Shown here piece by piece: positions 15,116 to 23,924 of a stretch of 48,041 nt of DNA. The stretch is taken from the NCBI GenBank assembly GCA_001799285.1, contig MGTD01000021.1:1-48041 (forward strand), read 5' to 3'. The notes beneath the pieces are model-generated. The model was not told the DNA's origin. It saw only the letters and a program-made list of their open reading frames with translations, and did not search any database. The stretch comes from Deltaproteobacteria bacterium RIFOXYD12_FULL_56_24 (GTDB taxonomy: Bacteria; Desulfobacterota; Desulfobulbia; Desulfobulbales; Desulfurivibrionaceae). Positions within the stretch are counted from its first letter, which is position 1. Each line of letters opens with the position of its first letter. A program made the position numbers and the translations under genes.

Positions 15116-15676
15116 TCAATGCGACACCCCATCCCTCGTCACTATCTTGATAAAGGTGCGCCACAAAATCAGCAGATCAAACCCCAGCGAACGCCTTTGC
15201 CGGTACTCCGCATCCAGCTTCACCTTCTCGGGGATCGGCAGTTCATCCCGCCCGTTGATCTGGGCCCAGCCGGTCAACCCCGGCACCAGTTCATGCACCC
15301 CATGCCTGGTGCGCAAGTTAATCAGATCTTCCTGATTAAAAAGCGCCGGACGAGGGCCGACAAAGCTCATATCGCCTTTGAGGATGCTCCAGAGCTGAGG
15401 CAACTCGTCCAGGCTTGACTTGCGCAGAAAAGAGCCGATCGAAGTGAGATGCGCAACCGGATCAGCAAGCAGATGAGTGGCCACCGCCGGCGTGCCCACC
15501 CGCATGGTGCGGAACTTGGGCATCCTGAAAATGCTGTTATCGCGGCCCACCCGGTCGGACCAATACAAAACCGGGCCTTTGGAGGTAAGCCTGACCAGCA
15601 CTGCCACCAACCCAAGCGGCAGACCGAAAACAACCGCCGCACAGATGGCCAGAATCAGATCAAATAGTCGTTTCAT
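15116..15676 (-). CDS. Initiating sugar-phosphate transferase (short PglC/WcaJ-type)
   Basis: 186 residues with one N-terminal membrane segment (KRLFDLILAICAAVVFGLPLG), the KFRTMR stretch, SSLDELPQL, the GPRPAL motif and GLTGWAQINGRD. These are the hallmarks of the catalytic core of polyprenyl-phosphate glycose-1-phosphate transferases. The short length matches monotopic PglC-like enzymes rather than five-helix WbaP/WcaJ. It would place the first sugar phosphate on undecaprenyl phosphate, perhaps using the product of the adjacent dehydratase. A 263-bp gap separates it from the upstream glycosyltransferase; no clear promoter or terminator was seen there. Confidence 0.93.
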   Translation of the reverse strand: MKRLFDLILAICAAVVFGLPLGLVAVLVRLTSKGPVLYWSDRVGRDNSIFRMPKFRTMRVGTPAVATHLLADPVAHLTSIGSFLRKSSLDELPQLWSILKGDMSFVGPRPALFNQEDLINLRTRHGVHELVPGLTGWAQINGRDELPIPEKVKLDAEYRQRRSLGFDLLILWRTFIKIVTRDGVSH

Positions 15677-15939
15677 GCGAAAAACCTTGCGATCCCCTTT
15701 GCGTAAAGCATTGTGCTCAGGTTAAACAGTTCAGCCCTAAAATGAGGCCAACGCACGTTCTTTCGCTGCCTCGCCCAGTTCTCACTTTCGAGGCGAAAGT
15801 TTTGACCAAGAATGTCCGAAAGTCAAGTCCAGAAATCCTTCGATAACTTCAAGTTTTTGAATATCCACTAAAGCCTCATATCCACCGTAAAGCGCATGAA
15901 AATGAGGTGGATTGTGTTCACCGCGGACATACATGGACG

Positions 15940-17103
15940 CTATGCTGTCTCAGGCAACCCAAAAATCCGAGCCCGCATTATATTAATCTGCAATGCGACA
16001 ACATTAGTTTCATCGTATAGTTCAAGTGCGCGCCGTCTGCCAGCCTGCCCCATATTGAAGGCTTTTACCGAATCAGCCAAGCAACAACGCAAAGCCATAG
16101 CCAACGCAACAGGGTCACGGATTGGCACAAGCAAGCCGGTAACACCATCGACCACTTCCTCCCGTGCACCACGAATATGCGTAGCAACCACAGGTTTTCC
16201 CATCATCATGGCTTCGATAATAGTTCGTGGCATACCCTCACGGTAAGACGGCAAGCAAAAAATATCCATCGCTGCCAACATGGCGGGAGTATCTGTTCTG
16301 AAGCCTGCCAGCACCAAATGCTTGCTGAGCTGGGCTTTGGCGAGTTCGAGTACGGGGTCGACATTGTCATCGTGATCACTTACCAAACGCCCCCCAACCT
16401 GCAAAAAATATACGTCAGGGAATTCCGAAGAAAGTGTAACCGCAGCTTGCAAAAATTCACTGTAACCTTTTTCCCGAACCATACGACCGATGATGCCGAT
16501 CACCGGCGCGTTTGCCGGAATCCCCAAAGCTTGTTTCGCGGTAGCTGCATCAGGAGCGTTCTGCGGGTCAAAGCGCTGCGCGTCAACACCATTGCCAATA
16601 GCCAGCACATTCTGTCGTGTGGCGATGCCTTCGATTACTGCAGTCTCCGCATCCTCTGAGCTCTGGGTAAATAGCAAATCGGTAAAGTAGCCGCCCAGCC
16701 TCTCCAAGGCAACAAATAGCCGGTATTTCCATCGCGGCATTTTATCGTGGAAGTAAAATCCATGGGCAGTATATACAATAAACGGAATTCCAGCGAGTCT
16801 CCCTGCCAAACGTCCGATCAACGCCGCAATGGGTGTATGCGCGTGCAGCACGTCAAAACGCTCACGGCGAAAGAAGCGAAACAATTGCCAGAGCGAGATA
16901 ATGTGTGCAAATAAATTAAAGCTGCGCGCAACAGGAATGGTGAGAACGTCATAGCCGTTCTTTCGTAGGGCCTCGATATGCTCACCATCCGAACAAACTG
17001 ACTTTACCTGCCAGCCGGCAGCGCGCATACCGTCGATCAGAGGTAGCAGAAAGTGCTGAAGCGTAAAATCAACAGCGCAGAGCTGGCACACCTTTATCGC
17101 CAT
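15940..17103 (-). CDS. GT4-family glycosyltransferase
   Basis: A 387-residue GT-B fold enzyme. The N-terminal half has DVLHAHTPIAALIGRLAG. The C-terminal nucleotide-sugar site has IGIIGRMVREKGYSEFL and the E-x7-E motif region SYREGMPRTIIEAMMMGKPVVATHIRGAREEV. It most resembles the WcaL/Cap1-like group acting on undecaprenyl-linked glycans in the cytoplasm. Its ATG overlaps the asnB stop by 10 nt, so it is translationally coupled. Donor and acceptor cannot be inferred. Confidence 0.9.
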   Translation of the reverse strand: MAIKVCQLCAVDFTLQHFLLPLIDGMRAAGWQVKSVCSDGEHIEALRKNGYDVLTIPVARSFNLFAHIISLWQLFRFFRRERFDVLHAHTPIAALIGRLAGRLAGIPFIVYTAHGFYFHDKMPRWKYRLFVALERLGGYFTDLLFTQSSEDAETAVIEGIATRQNVLAIGNGVDAQRFDPQNAPDAATAKQALGIPANAPVIGIIGRMVREKGYSEFLQAAVTLSSEFPDVYFLQVGGRLVSDHDDNVDPVLELAKAQLSKHLVLAGFRTDTPAMLAAMDIFCLPSYREGMPRTIIEAMMMGKPVVATHIRGAREEVVDGVTGLLVPIRDPVALAMALRCCLADSVKAFNMGQAGRRRALELYDETNVVALQINIMRARIFGLPETA

Positions 17104-19088
17104 TGTTCACTCCACGCCTGAAACATCAAGACATCCCATAGATAATAGGACCAATTCCTCCGACCAGCCAAGTGTTCAGCCCATTTCTGACGTATGGCCA
17201 GGGGCTCGAAAAATCCCTCGTTTCTCAAGCGCGTTTCATCAAGCAACGTTTCCGCCCAGTCCTTGAGCGGGCCACGTAGCCACACGTCGAGCGGAATGCC
17301 GAAGCCCATCTTGGGACGCTCGATCATTTCCTTGGGCACATAGTTATATAGCACCTGGCGCAACAGCCACTTGCCCTGACCATCCCTGATTTTCAAGGAA
17401 AGCGGCAGCGACCAGGCGAATTCCACCACCCGATGGTCCAAGAGTGGCACGCGCGTCTCCAGCGACACACCCATCGCCGCACGATCGACCTTGGCAAGAA
17501 TATCGTCAGGCAAATAGGTCATCTGATCGAGGTACATCATTCGATTCTCTAAGTCCGGCAATGCCGCCCACCGGGCCGGGTCAGTCAATACAGTGACTGG
17601 CTCGCACGCGCTGTGCACCACCTCAGCCGGATGTTTCCAGTGCGAAACCAAGCCAAGATAAATTTCTTCTGGCGTACGAACTGCCAATATTTCCGCCAGT
17701 TTGTGCAGTTTGTCGCCGGGGTTAGCGTAACGCCAACCAGCCGGCAGGAAGCGGGCCAATCCCTTGAACACGCCGTTCCAGGCCGAGGGCGGCAAGGTCG
17801 TGAGCACGCCGGCCAAGGCAGCCCGCATGGACTGGGGTAGCCAGCCAACCCGGCGCCAGATGTTTTTTGCCCAGAAATAGCGGTTATAACCACCAAACAG
17901 TTCGTCCCCACCTTCGCCGGAAAGACTTACTGTCACGTGCCGACGAGCAAGTTCCGAAACCAGGAAGGTCGGAATCTGCGAAGAGTCCGCGAATGGTTCG
18001 TCATAGAGCGAGGGAAGCTTGGGAATGATGGCCATTGCCTGCTCTGAAGTGACATACAACTCGGTGTGCTCAGTGCCCAGATGCCGCGCCACTGCCTGGG
18101 CATGCTCCGCCTCGTTATAGCCTGCCTCATGAAACCCGATGGTGAAGGTTTTTGCAGGACGATCCGATAGCGCCTGCATTAACGCCACCACGGTGGAAGA
18201 GTCCACGCCGCCCGAAAGAAAAGCCCCCAGCGGCACATCGGCCAGCATCTGCCCGGCCACCGCCTGTCGCAGCACGCTGTCTAGCGCTTTCTGAGCCTCC
18301 GCCTCCGAGCCAGAAAAAAGGTTACGTTGCCCGTTCTCTGCCACCTCACGTGCCGACCAGTAACTGCGCGGGCGGACATCCCGCTCGCCCTGCCCAAGGG
18401 TTAGCCAAGTGCCTGGCGGCAGCTTGTATATACCCTGATGGATCGAATACGGTGCCGGGATGCAGTTGTGCCGCATATATAAAGCCAGGGCATCTCGGTC
18501 AATCTCGCCACGAAACGCCGGGTGCTCCCGCAGCGCTTTTAATTCCGAACCAAACAGAAAGTTTTCTCCCTGCCAGCCGTAGTAGAGGGGTTTTTCTCCG
18601 AGCCGATCACGCGCCAGGGTCAGATTTCGCGTCTCACGATCCCACAGAGCGAAGGCGAACATTCCCACGCACTGTTTCAGGGTTTCTTCCACACCCCAGG
18701 CAGCAATGGCCGCCAGTAAAGTCTCCGTATCCGAATGTCCGCGCCAACCGTACTCCCCTCTCCCCTCAGGGGAAAGGGCTAGGGTGAGAGGTAGTGAAGG
18801 GGAGAGGGCGCGCTTTTCCAAAGCCTCGCGCAAGTCCAGATGGTTGTATATTTCCCCGTTGAAGGCGATAACGTAACGACCGCTCGCCGACACCATAGGC
18901 TGATGACCGGCCGGAGAAAGATCGAGGATGGACAAGCGGCGGTGCGCAAGCGCCAACCCAGTTGCATCGTCCACCCAGACCCCTGCATCATCGGGGCCGC
19001 GGTGGGCAATTACGTTTGCCATACGAGCGACGAGTTCGAGCGCAGTCGCCCGCTCCATCCCCCCCCAGTAGCCAGCAATACCACACAT
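17094..19088 (-). CDS. asnB: Asparagine synthetase-type glutamine amidotransferase with an in-frame repeat insertion
   Basis: 664 residues. The N-terminal glutaminase begins MCGIAGYWGG with the catalytic Cys2 and carries the NGEIYN motif. The synthetase domain has the ATP pyrophosphatase loop LSGGVDSSTVVALM (about 293-306). In glycan loci such AsnB-like proteins often amidate uronic acids or related groups, which would suit the UDP-HexNAcA enzymes in this locus; that is inference. Between ALEKRA and GWRGHSDTETL lies an extra block, LSPSLPLTLALSPEGRGEY, encoded by a palindromic intergenic-type repeat (18754-18808) inserted in frame in the glutaminase domain. The motifs elsewhere are intact, so it may still work. 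Confidence 0.93.
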   Translation of the reverse strand: MCGIAGYWGGMERATALELVARMANVIAHRGPDDAGVWVDDATGLALAHRRLSILDLSPAGHQPMVSASGRYVIAFNGEIYNHLDLREALEKRALSPSLPLTLALSPEGRGEYGWRGHSDTETLLAAIAAWGVEETLKQCVGMFAFALWDRETRNLTLARDRLGEKPLYYGWQGENFLFGSELKALREHPAFRGEIDRDALALYMRHNCIPAPYSIHQGIYKLPPGTWLTLGQGERDVRPRSYWSAREVAENGQRNLFSGSEAEAQKALDSVLRQAVAGQMLADVPLGAFLSGGVDSSTVVALMQALSDRPAKTFTIGFHEAGYNEAEHAQAVARHLGTEHTELYVTSEQAMAIIPKLPSLYDEPFADSSQIPTFLVSELARRHVTVSLSGEGGDELFGGYNRYFWAKNIWRRVGWLPQSMRAALAGVLTTLPPSAWNGVFKGLARFLPAGWRYANPGDKLHKLAEILAVRTPEEIYLGLVSHWKHPAEVVHSACEPVTVLTDPARWAALPDLENRMMYLDQMTYLPDDILAKVDRAAMGVSLETRVPLLDHRVVEFAWSLPLSLKIRDGQGKWLLRQVLYNYVPKEMIERPKMGFGIPLDVWLRGPLKDWAETLLDETRLRNEGFFEPLAIRQKWAEHLAGRRNWSYYLWDVLMFQAWSEQWR
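18754..18808. repeat. Palindromic CCCTCTCCCC-type repeat inserted in asnB
   Basis: The 55-nt element TCCCCTCTCCCCTCAGGGG...GGGGAGAGGG has the look of the REP-like sequences that, when translated, give LTLALSPEGRGE in many proteobacterial proteins. Here it is read in frame. It is foreign to the AsnB family alignment and marks a relatively recent event. Confidence 0.75.
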
Positions 19089-19096
19089 AAATCGGC

Positions 19097-19906
19097 CTAA
19101 TCCGACAGGTTGGGACTGTGATGCCTAAGACTCAACGTGCGTGAAAGCATCTGCCGCCAGAGATTGGTATGATCACCATAAAGGGATACCACCAGTTCTG
19201 CACGGAACCGTTCATTCAGAACTTGTTCCGCATCCAGCCACCACTGTACAAAGGCCTGCTGCAAGTCTTTAGGCATTGCCTTCGCCAATTCCTTGAGGCA
19301 GATGAGGTTGTGGTAATCAACCCGCTCAATGGAGAAACCGGCCTCGGTTACCAGAAGGTCTGCGTCCTCGGCCATTACCCGGTGCTGGTAATGAGACTGC
19401 CGGCCGAGTGCGGCAGATGGCCCGGACAACACGGTACGCCCCCAGGCACGTAAAGCCGGTAGCCAGGTAACCGGTCGTGAGACCTCCAGCAGATTACGAA
19501 AGTGCCCGTCATCGTAATTAAGATAGAACAGTCCGTCCGGTGCCAGGATTCGTTTGGCGTGTTGCAAGAACACCGCACGTTGTACTACGTGTTCAAACAC
19601 GCTGAAACTGACAATGTAGTCTGCTTCAATATTCAGTGTGGCGATGTCTTGCCCACTCAGCATCTCCGCTTCATGGCCAATCAGTCGCTCACGGGCACGA
19701 CGGCAACTTGGCGTGTAAGGCTCATACCCAACCAGTCGTAGGTGGGGGTGATCCGCGAGTATTTGCGGCCAATCGCCGGCATCACCACAACCATAATCGA
19801 AGACTGTGACGGGTTCTGGTCCCGGGCTTAACGCCAGTATCTCGGCAATAATCCGGCTTTTTGCGGCATTTCCCAGCCAGTAGAGTCTCTGACTCATGCG
19901 AGACAC
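19097..19906 (-). CDS. Class I SAM-dependent methyltransferase
   Basis: 269 residues. Motif I is VTVFDYGCGDAGDWP (about 34-47), followed by LVGYEPY and the motif IV-like ADYIVSFSVFEHV, then a LAPDGLFYLNYDDG segment. The C-terminal third is specific and not recognised. It overlaps the preceding glycosyltransferase stop by 13 nt and is followed by asnB after 8 nt, so it is coupled in the glycan operon. It probably methylates a sugar; the target is unknown. Confidence 0.82.
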   Translation of the reverse strand: MSRMSQRLYWLGNAAKSRIIAEILALSPGPEPVTVFDYGCGDAGDWPQILADHPHLRLVGYEPYTPSCRRARERLIGHEAEMLSGQDIATLNIEADYIVSFSVFEHVVQRAVFLQHAKRILAPDGLFYLNYDDGHFRNLLEVSRPVTWLPALRAWGRTVLSGPSAALGRQSHYQHRVMAEDADLLVTEAGFSIERVDYHNLICLKELAKAMPKDLQQAFVQWWLDAEQVLNERFRAELVVSLYGDHTNLWRQMLSRTLSLRHHSPNLSD

Positions 19907-21006
19907 TCCTGATACACTGCAAGGGTGTTTTCAGCCATTCTGGTCAAGGCAAAACATTCAACTGCTCGTTCATGTCCCGCCGCGCCCAGACGGGCTCGCA
20001 AGCTGGCGTCCTCCAATTGCAGGAGAGCGCGGGCAAGACCATCGACATCGCTAGACCGGCACAACAGGCCTGTTTCACCATCCTCAACAATCTCCGGAAT
20101 AGCGCTTACAGCGGTAGCGACGACCGGACGGCCCGCCGCCATTGCCTCCAGTAACACCAAACCGAAACCTTCATAACTTGAGGTAAGGGCAAAAGTGTCA
20201 AATGCCTTCATGACCACAGGGATGTCCTCCCGAAAACCCGCCCAGATAATCTCGTCGGCCAGCCCCAGTTGTTGCGCAAGAGATTTTAGCTCGGTCTCAA
20301 GCGGGCCACGCCCAACCAGCACCAGGCGTGATGGATGCCGCGCCTGAACTCGATATTGTGCATAACCAGTGAGCAGAGTGTGTAGTGCCTTCTGCGGTAC
20401 CAAGCGAGCTACCGTGCCAATTACCCAAGCCTCGAATGGAATGCCCCACTCAGCGCGCAGAGCCAGCCGACGACCATCCTCCACCTGCTCGAATGGAAGG
20501 GGATCGATGCCGTAGTGTACTGTCACCACGTGTGCAGCCGGCATTTTCAAATGAGTGCAGGCATAAGTGTTGACCGCATCGGAGATCGCAATCATGCGTG
20601 CAGCGCGCCGTGCAACCCAAGCCCCCACAACACGCTGACCCAGGCCGCGGTAAAACGGCTCATCGTTGTGCTTACTGATCACCATCACCGGGGCAGGCCG
20701 CAGAAACATCACCGCCAAACGGGTATAAAGCTCGGCTGGCGGCATGTGGGCGTGGATAATGTCATGCTTGCACTGGCGGATCAGATTACGCAGCCGCCAC
20801 ATGGGAGCCGACTCGCCATAATGCTCGAGTTGCAGAGACTCCACGCGTACGCCCAAGTTACGCAGTTCATTGGCCCAATAACCATCACCCTTGAGATAAG
20901 CCACTACCACTTGCAGTCCCTGCTCTACTTGGCCGCGCACCAGTTCAACCAGATGGTTCTCGGCGCCGCCACGGTTGATGGTGGTGATGACGTGCAGCAC
21001 CTTCAT
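19894..21006 (-). CDS. GT4-family glycosyltransferase
   Basis: 370 residues from MKVLHVITTINRGGAE, chosen because GAGG lies 8 nt upstream of this ATG. The N-terminal GGAENHLVELVRG is the acceptor-side glycine loop, and the C-terminal donor site has IGTVARLVPQKALHTLL and SSYEGFGLVLLEAMAAGRPVVAT. It is a cytoplasmic retaining GT-B enzyme. It begins 28 nt after the upstream methyltransferase stop in the same operon. Confidence 0.9.
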   Translation of the reverse strand: MKVLHVITTINRGGAENHLVELVRGQVEQGLQVVVAYLKGDGYWANELRNLGVRVESLQLEHYGESAPMWRLRNLIRQCKHDIIHAHMPPAELYTRLAVMFLRPAPVMVISKHNDEPFYRGLGQRVVGAWVARRAARMIAISDAVNTYACTHLKMPAAHVVTVHYGIDPLPFEQVEDGRRLALRAEWGIPFEAWVIGTVARLVPQKALHTLLTGYAQYRVQARHPSRLVLVGRGPLETELKSLAQQLGLADEIIWAGFREDIPVVMKAFDTFALTSSYEGFGLVLLEAMAAGRPVVATAVSAIPEIVEDGETGLLCRSSDVDGLARALLQLEDASLRARLGAAGHERAVECFALTRMAENTLAVYQECLA

Positions 21007-21034
21007 GTGTTGCGCCTCTTGCCAAAGCACATCA

Positions 21035-21721
21035 TCACTTCTCCGCCCGAACGAAATGCATGGTAGTGGAACGTCCCAGGCGGGGCCGATCGAGTCTGGC
21101 CATGAGACCAGGCAGGAAAGGCAAGCGGCGTAAGCGGTAATAAAGGCCCAGCACCTGTAAACGACTAATCAGCCAGCCGTCAATGGGGAAGACATCCACG
21201 CGTGAGAAGCCTGCCTCGGCAAACAGGAATGCAAATCCCTCGTGCGTAAAGCGCCAGAAATCGCCATAACCGCCATGACTCGAATCGGTCTGCCAGCCCT
21301 TGCTGCACTCGTATATGGAATTGGCATCCCGACCACTCTTGCCGTGGTAAGCAGCGAAGAAAGGAACCGAGACGATTGCCAAACCGCCAGGCCGCAGAAT
21401 GCGGCCTATCTCGCGCACAGTCCGTTCAGGGTAAAGAACATGCTCCAATACCGAAAGACACAGGACACTACCCGCCTCACCGTCCGCAATGCCGGAGAGG
21501 TTCTGGATGTCACAGTCAAAGTCGCAGGCCTGATCCCCCAGGTTCAAGTCGGGACGATAACCACCGGCCCGATAATTGGCCTCGTCGAACAAATGGCGCA
21601 CCAGCCCTACCTCCTTGGCAAAACGAGCGCTCGTGCCTAGATCGTAAACCGGCCTCATAGTAGCGGCTTCGGACATAAGCCTCACAAAAGTCGGAAAGAA
21701 GGGGTGGCGTGCATCAAGCAC
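21035..21721 (-). CDS. Class I SAM-dependent methyltransferase, probable GTG start
   Basis: 228 residues if it starts at the GTG at 21721, which has AAGGAG 7-9 nt upstream and overlaps the flippase stop by 8 nt. The open frame extends further into the flippase gene but is unlikely to be used there. Visible features are SVLCLSVLEHVLYPERTVREI (motif IV region) and RILRPGGLAIVSVPFF. Motif I is degenerate (the DIQNLSG area), so the fold is called mainly from the downstream motifs. The substrate is unknown. Confidence 0.78.
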   Translation of the reverse strand: MLDARHPFFPTFVRLMSEAATMRPVYDLGTSARFAKEVGLVRHLFDEANYRAGGYRPDLNLGDQACDFDCDIQNLSGIADGEAGSVLCLSVLEHVLYPERTVREIGRILRPGGLAIVSVPFFAAYHGKSGRDANSIYECSKGWQTDSSHGGYGDFWRFTHEGFAFLFAEAGFSRVDVFPIDGWLISRLQVLGLYYRLRRLPFLPGLMARLDRPRLGRSTTMHFVRAEK

Positions 21722-23237
21722 TTCGGCTCTCCTTAACGGACTGAGGAATAATATGCACCAGCAAATTCCGATATTTCCCGGCAATTTGGCACAAGGCTTC
21801 ATAACTGGGTTGCGGAATCAATGGCAGCCATCGCAGGAAAGTCAGCATAACTACCGCATACACTCCAACACCAATCGACAACTGGAGCATCGGGTATCCA
21901 GTGGCAAGCAGGGCCTGCACACCCAGTGCAAACACACATGCCACTCCGGCGGCAAGAATGATACCAACAGGGCGTGATGCAGGAGGGAGCATTTTCAGGC
22001 GTGCCGAACGGCCTAGCAAAATCAAGCTCATGAAGATGCGCAATATACCCAACGACAAAAGCAGCGTGGTTAAAGAGGCCATATCACGCATGAAGAAAAT
22101 GATCATCAGTGAAATTGCCCCATAAATCAGATTGAAAACCATCAGCCATCGATATTGGCCAAGCGTCAGCAGCACCACGCCCCAAATCATGCGTACGCCG
22201 GATTCAAAAAAAAGTGGCAACAGCCAGATCATCGCAACCGGCACGGTAGCAGAATAAGACGGGCCAAGCAGCAAGGGCAATCCCAGCGGAATCGCAGTAG
22301 CAATACCTCCCACTGCCACGGCAAATAGCGTGGTCACCAGACCGCCGAGCCGTGCGATCTGATGACGATAGCGCGCATCATCGCCCCGGCTAGCGTTGAG
22401 CATAGGGAGAACCAGATTGGAAATAGGCAGGCCGATTACACTGAGTGCCTTCTGCAACAAATCGGTCGCAACGGCGAGAATTGCCAGCTCGACGCGACCA
22501 TGGATTCCTGCCAGCACCAGAAGCAAAAATGGCCCCCCGCTCAAGGCCGTCGTCAGCTTATCGAACAGCGCGACCAGGCCATGAGCCTGTGCCGCGTTGG
22601 CCATGCCAGAGGGGAGCCTGGTCCGCTCTTTCCGGAATGCCGCCGTAGCAGTGTAATGCAACACCACAGCTTCGATCACCGCCAAGGCAAGCAATGCACT
22701 CACCAAGGCCAGCGGCTCTCGGATAATTCCGGCCAGCAGCCCCAGCATCAGCGCGCGGACAATCGTCATGGATTGGCCCATCAACAACAGCCGTCCATGG
22801 CGGAATGATGTCAACATAGCACTGCTGGCAAGCTGTCCATGTAGCATCACTGCAGCAAGCAAGCCAATCAGGGCGAAACTTGTCGAAGACCAGCGTTCCG
22901 AAGGCAACCCCGAGGCTTTCGCCCAGTGTGGCCCCAGCCAGACAAGAAGCAGGGTAAGAATGAGTGCAAGCCCCCAACGCCGGAACTGAAGCTTCCAATA
23001 TAGACTGCCGCGTGCGTCGACCGCCTCCGCTTCGCTCAGGAATCGCCCCAAACCGACATTGCAACCACTTTCCGCAAGGAGCAGGAGCCAGGACAGCAGC
23101 GCCAGCAGCGTAGCATAGTCGGCGTAAGTCTCAGGGCCTAACCAGCGTACGACCAAGATGGAGGCGATTACAGCGAGCGCGGTTCCTGTTGGTGTCAGTA
23201 GTAGATTGGCGCGAGCAGCGCGCAAGATTGTGGGCAT
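21714..23237 (-). CDS. Wzx-like oligosaccharide flippase
   Basis: 507 residues, strongly hydrophobic with about 12 or more membrane segments and the polysaccharide-transport (MATE/MOP superfamily) character: an early TALAVIASILVVRWLGPETYADYATL and a later GVVLLTLGQYRWLMVFNLIYG. It would flip undecaprenyl-linked units across the inner membrane. The ATG at 23237 overlaps the upstream TAA (TAATG), indicating translational coupling. No Wzy or Wzz was recognised nearby. Confidence 0.87.
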   Translation of the reverse strand: MPTILRAARANLLLTPTGTALAVIASILVVRWLGPETYADYATLLALLSWLLLLAESGCNVGLGRFLSEAEAVDARGSLYWKLQFRRWGLALILTLLLVWLGPHWAKASGLPSERWSSTSFALIGLLAAVMLHGQLASSAMLTSFRHGRLLLMGQSMTIVRALMLGLLAGIIREPLALVSALLALAVIEAVVLHYTATAAFRKERTRLPSGMANAAQAHGLVALFDKLTTALSGGPFLLLVLAGIHGRVELAILAVATDLLQKALSVIGLPISNLVLPMLNASRGDDARYRHQIARLGGLVTTLFAVAVGGIATAIPLGLPLLLGPSYSATVPVAMIWLLPLFFESGVRMIWGVVLLTLGQYRWLMVFNLIYGAISLMIIFFMRDMASLTTLLLSLGILRIFMSLILLGRSARLKMLPPASRPVGIILAAGVACVFALGVQALLATGYPMLQLSIGVGVYAVVMLTFLRWLPLIPQPSYEALCQIAGKYRNLLVHIIPQSVKESRSA

Positions 23238-23845
23238 TATTTCCAAGCAACAACAAAATAAGCCAGCGGATAACGTTGCACGGAGATACCAGGTTTCCGT
23301 CGTCGATAAAGACTCTCAAACAACATGCAAAATGAATAAATGGGTATGCGGAGCACCCGGTAAGGGATCCGAAACCCAAGAAATTCGGCAACCACAAGAA
23401 ACAGTCCGCCCATGGATTGGATATCGACTTTTAAGAATCCAGCGTGACTGAAGACCAGATCAAGAGTACTTTTGAAATAACGGAAGTAATCATCAACGAG
23501 AAATTTCTCTGTCTGATGGGTGTGAACAGGAAAGATGAACGGAACATATACCAGCGCCTTTCCCCCCGGCTTCAACACTCGTTGCATTTCATCCACCACA
23601 TGCTGATAGCCATCTATATGCTCCAACGTGTTAAACAGAATGGCAGTATCAGCGCAGGCTGTAGCAAACTGGTAAGTGGTTTCCATATTACCGACTACCG
23701 TAGGATGCGCTTCCTCGATATGGTCCATATTCACAAATTTCCCCTGAATTGTCAGAAGATTTTTGTATGAAGGTATACCACCGCCACCCAGATCCAGAGT
23801 TATGCCGCTTAGGGCAGGTTCGGCCGAAAGCCGAGTATTAAGCAT
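23237..23845 (-). CDS. Class I SAM-dependent methyltransferase
   Basis: 202 residues. Motif I is GITLDLGGGGIPSY (about 15-27), followed by VNMDHIEEAHP and the motif IV region TAILFNTLEHI, then VLKPGGKALVYVPF. The C-terminus is hydrophobic and basic (YSFCMLFESLYRRRKPG) and may touch the membrane. It is followed directly by the flippase with a TAATG overlap. It probably modifies a glycan. Confidence 0.82.
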   Translation of the reverse strand: MLNTRLSAEPALSGITLDLGGGGIPSYKNLLTIQGKFVNMDHIEEAHPTVVGNMETTYQFATACADTAILFNTLEHIDGYQHVVDEMQRVLKPGGKALVYVPFIFPVHTHQTEKFLVDDYFRYFKSTLDLVFSHAGFLKVDIQSMGGLFLVVAEFLGFRIPYRVLRIPIYSFCMLFESLYRRRKPGISVQRYPLAYFVVAWK

Positions 23846-23924
23846 GACTCGAGTTAGGGTTTTGCCTTACCATATCCATTTCAGGAGAGAGAGAACTGGG
23901 AGTTTTTGCATAAAAATAGACAAT

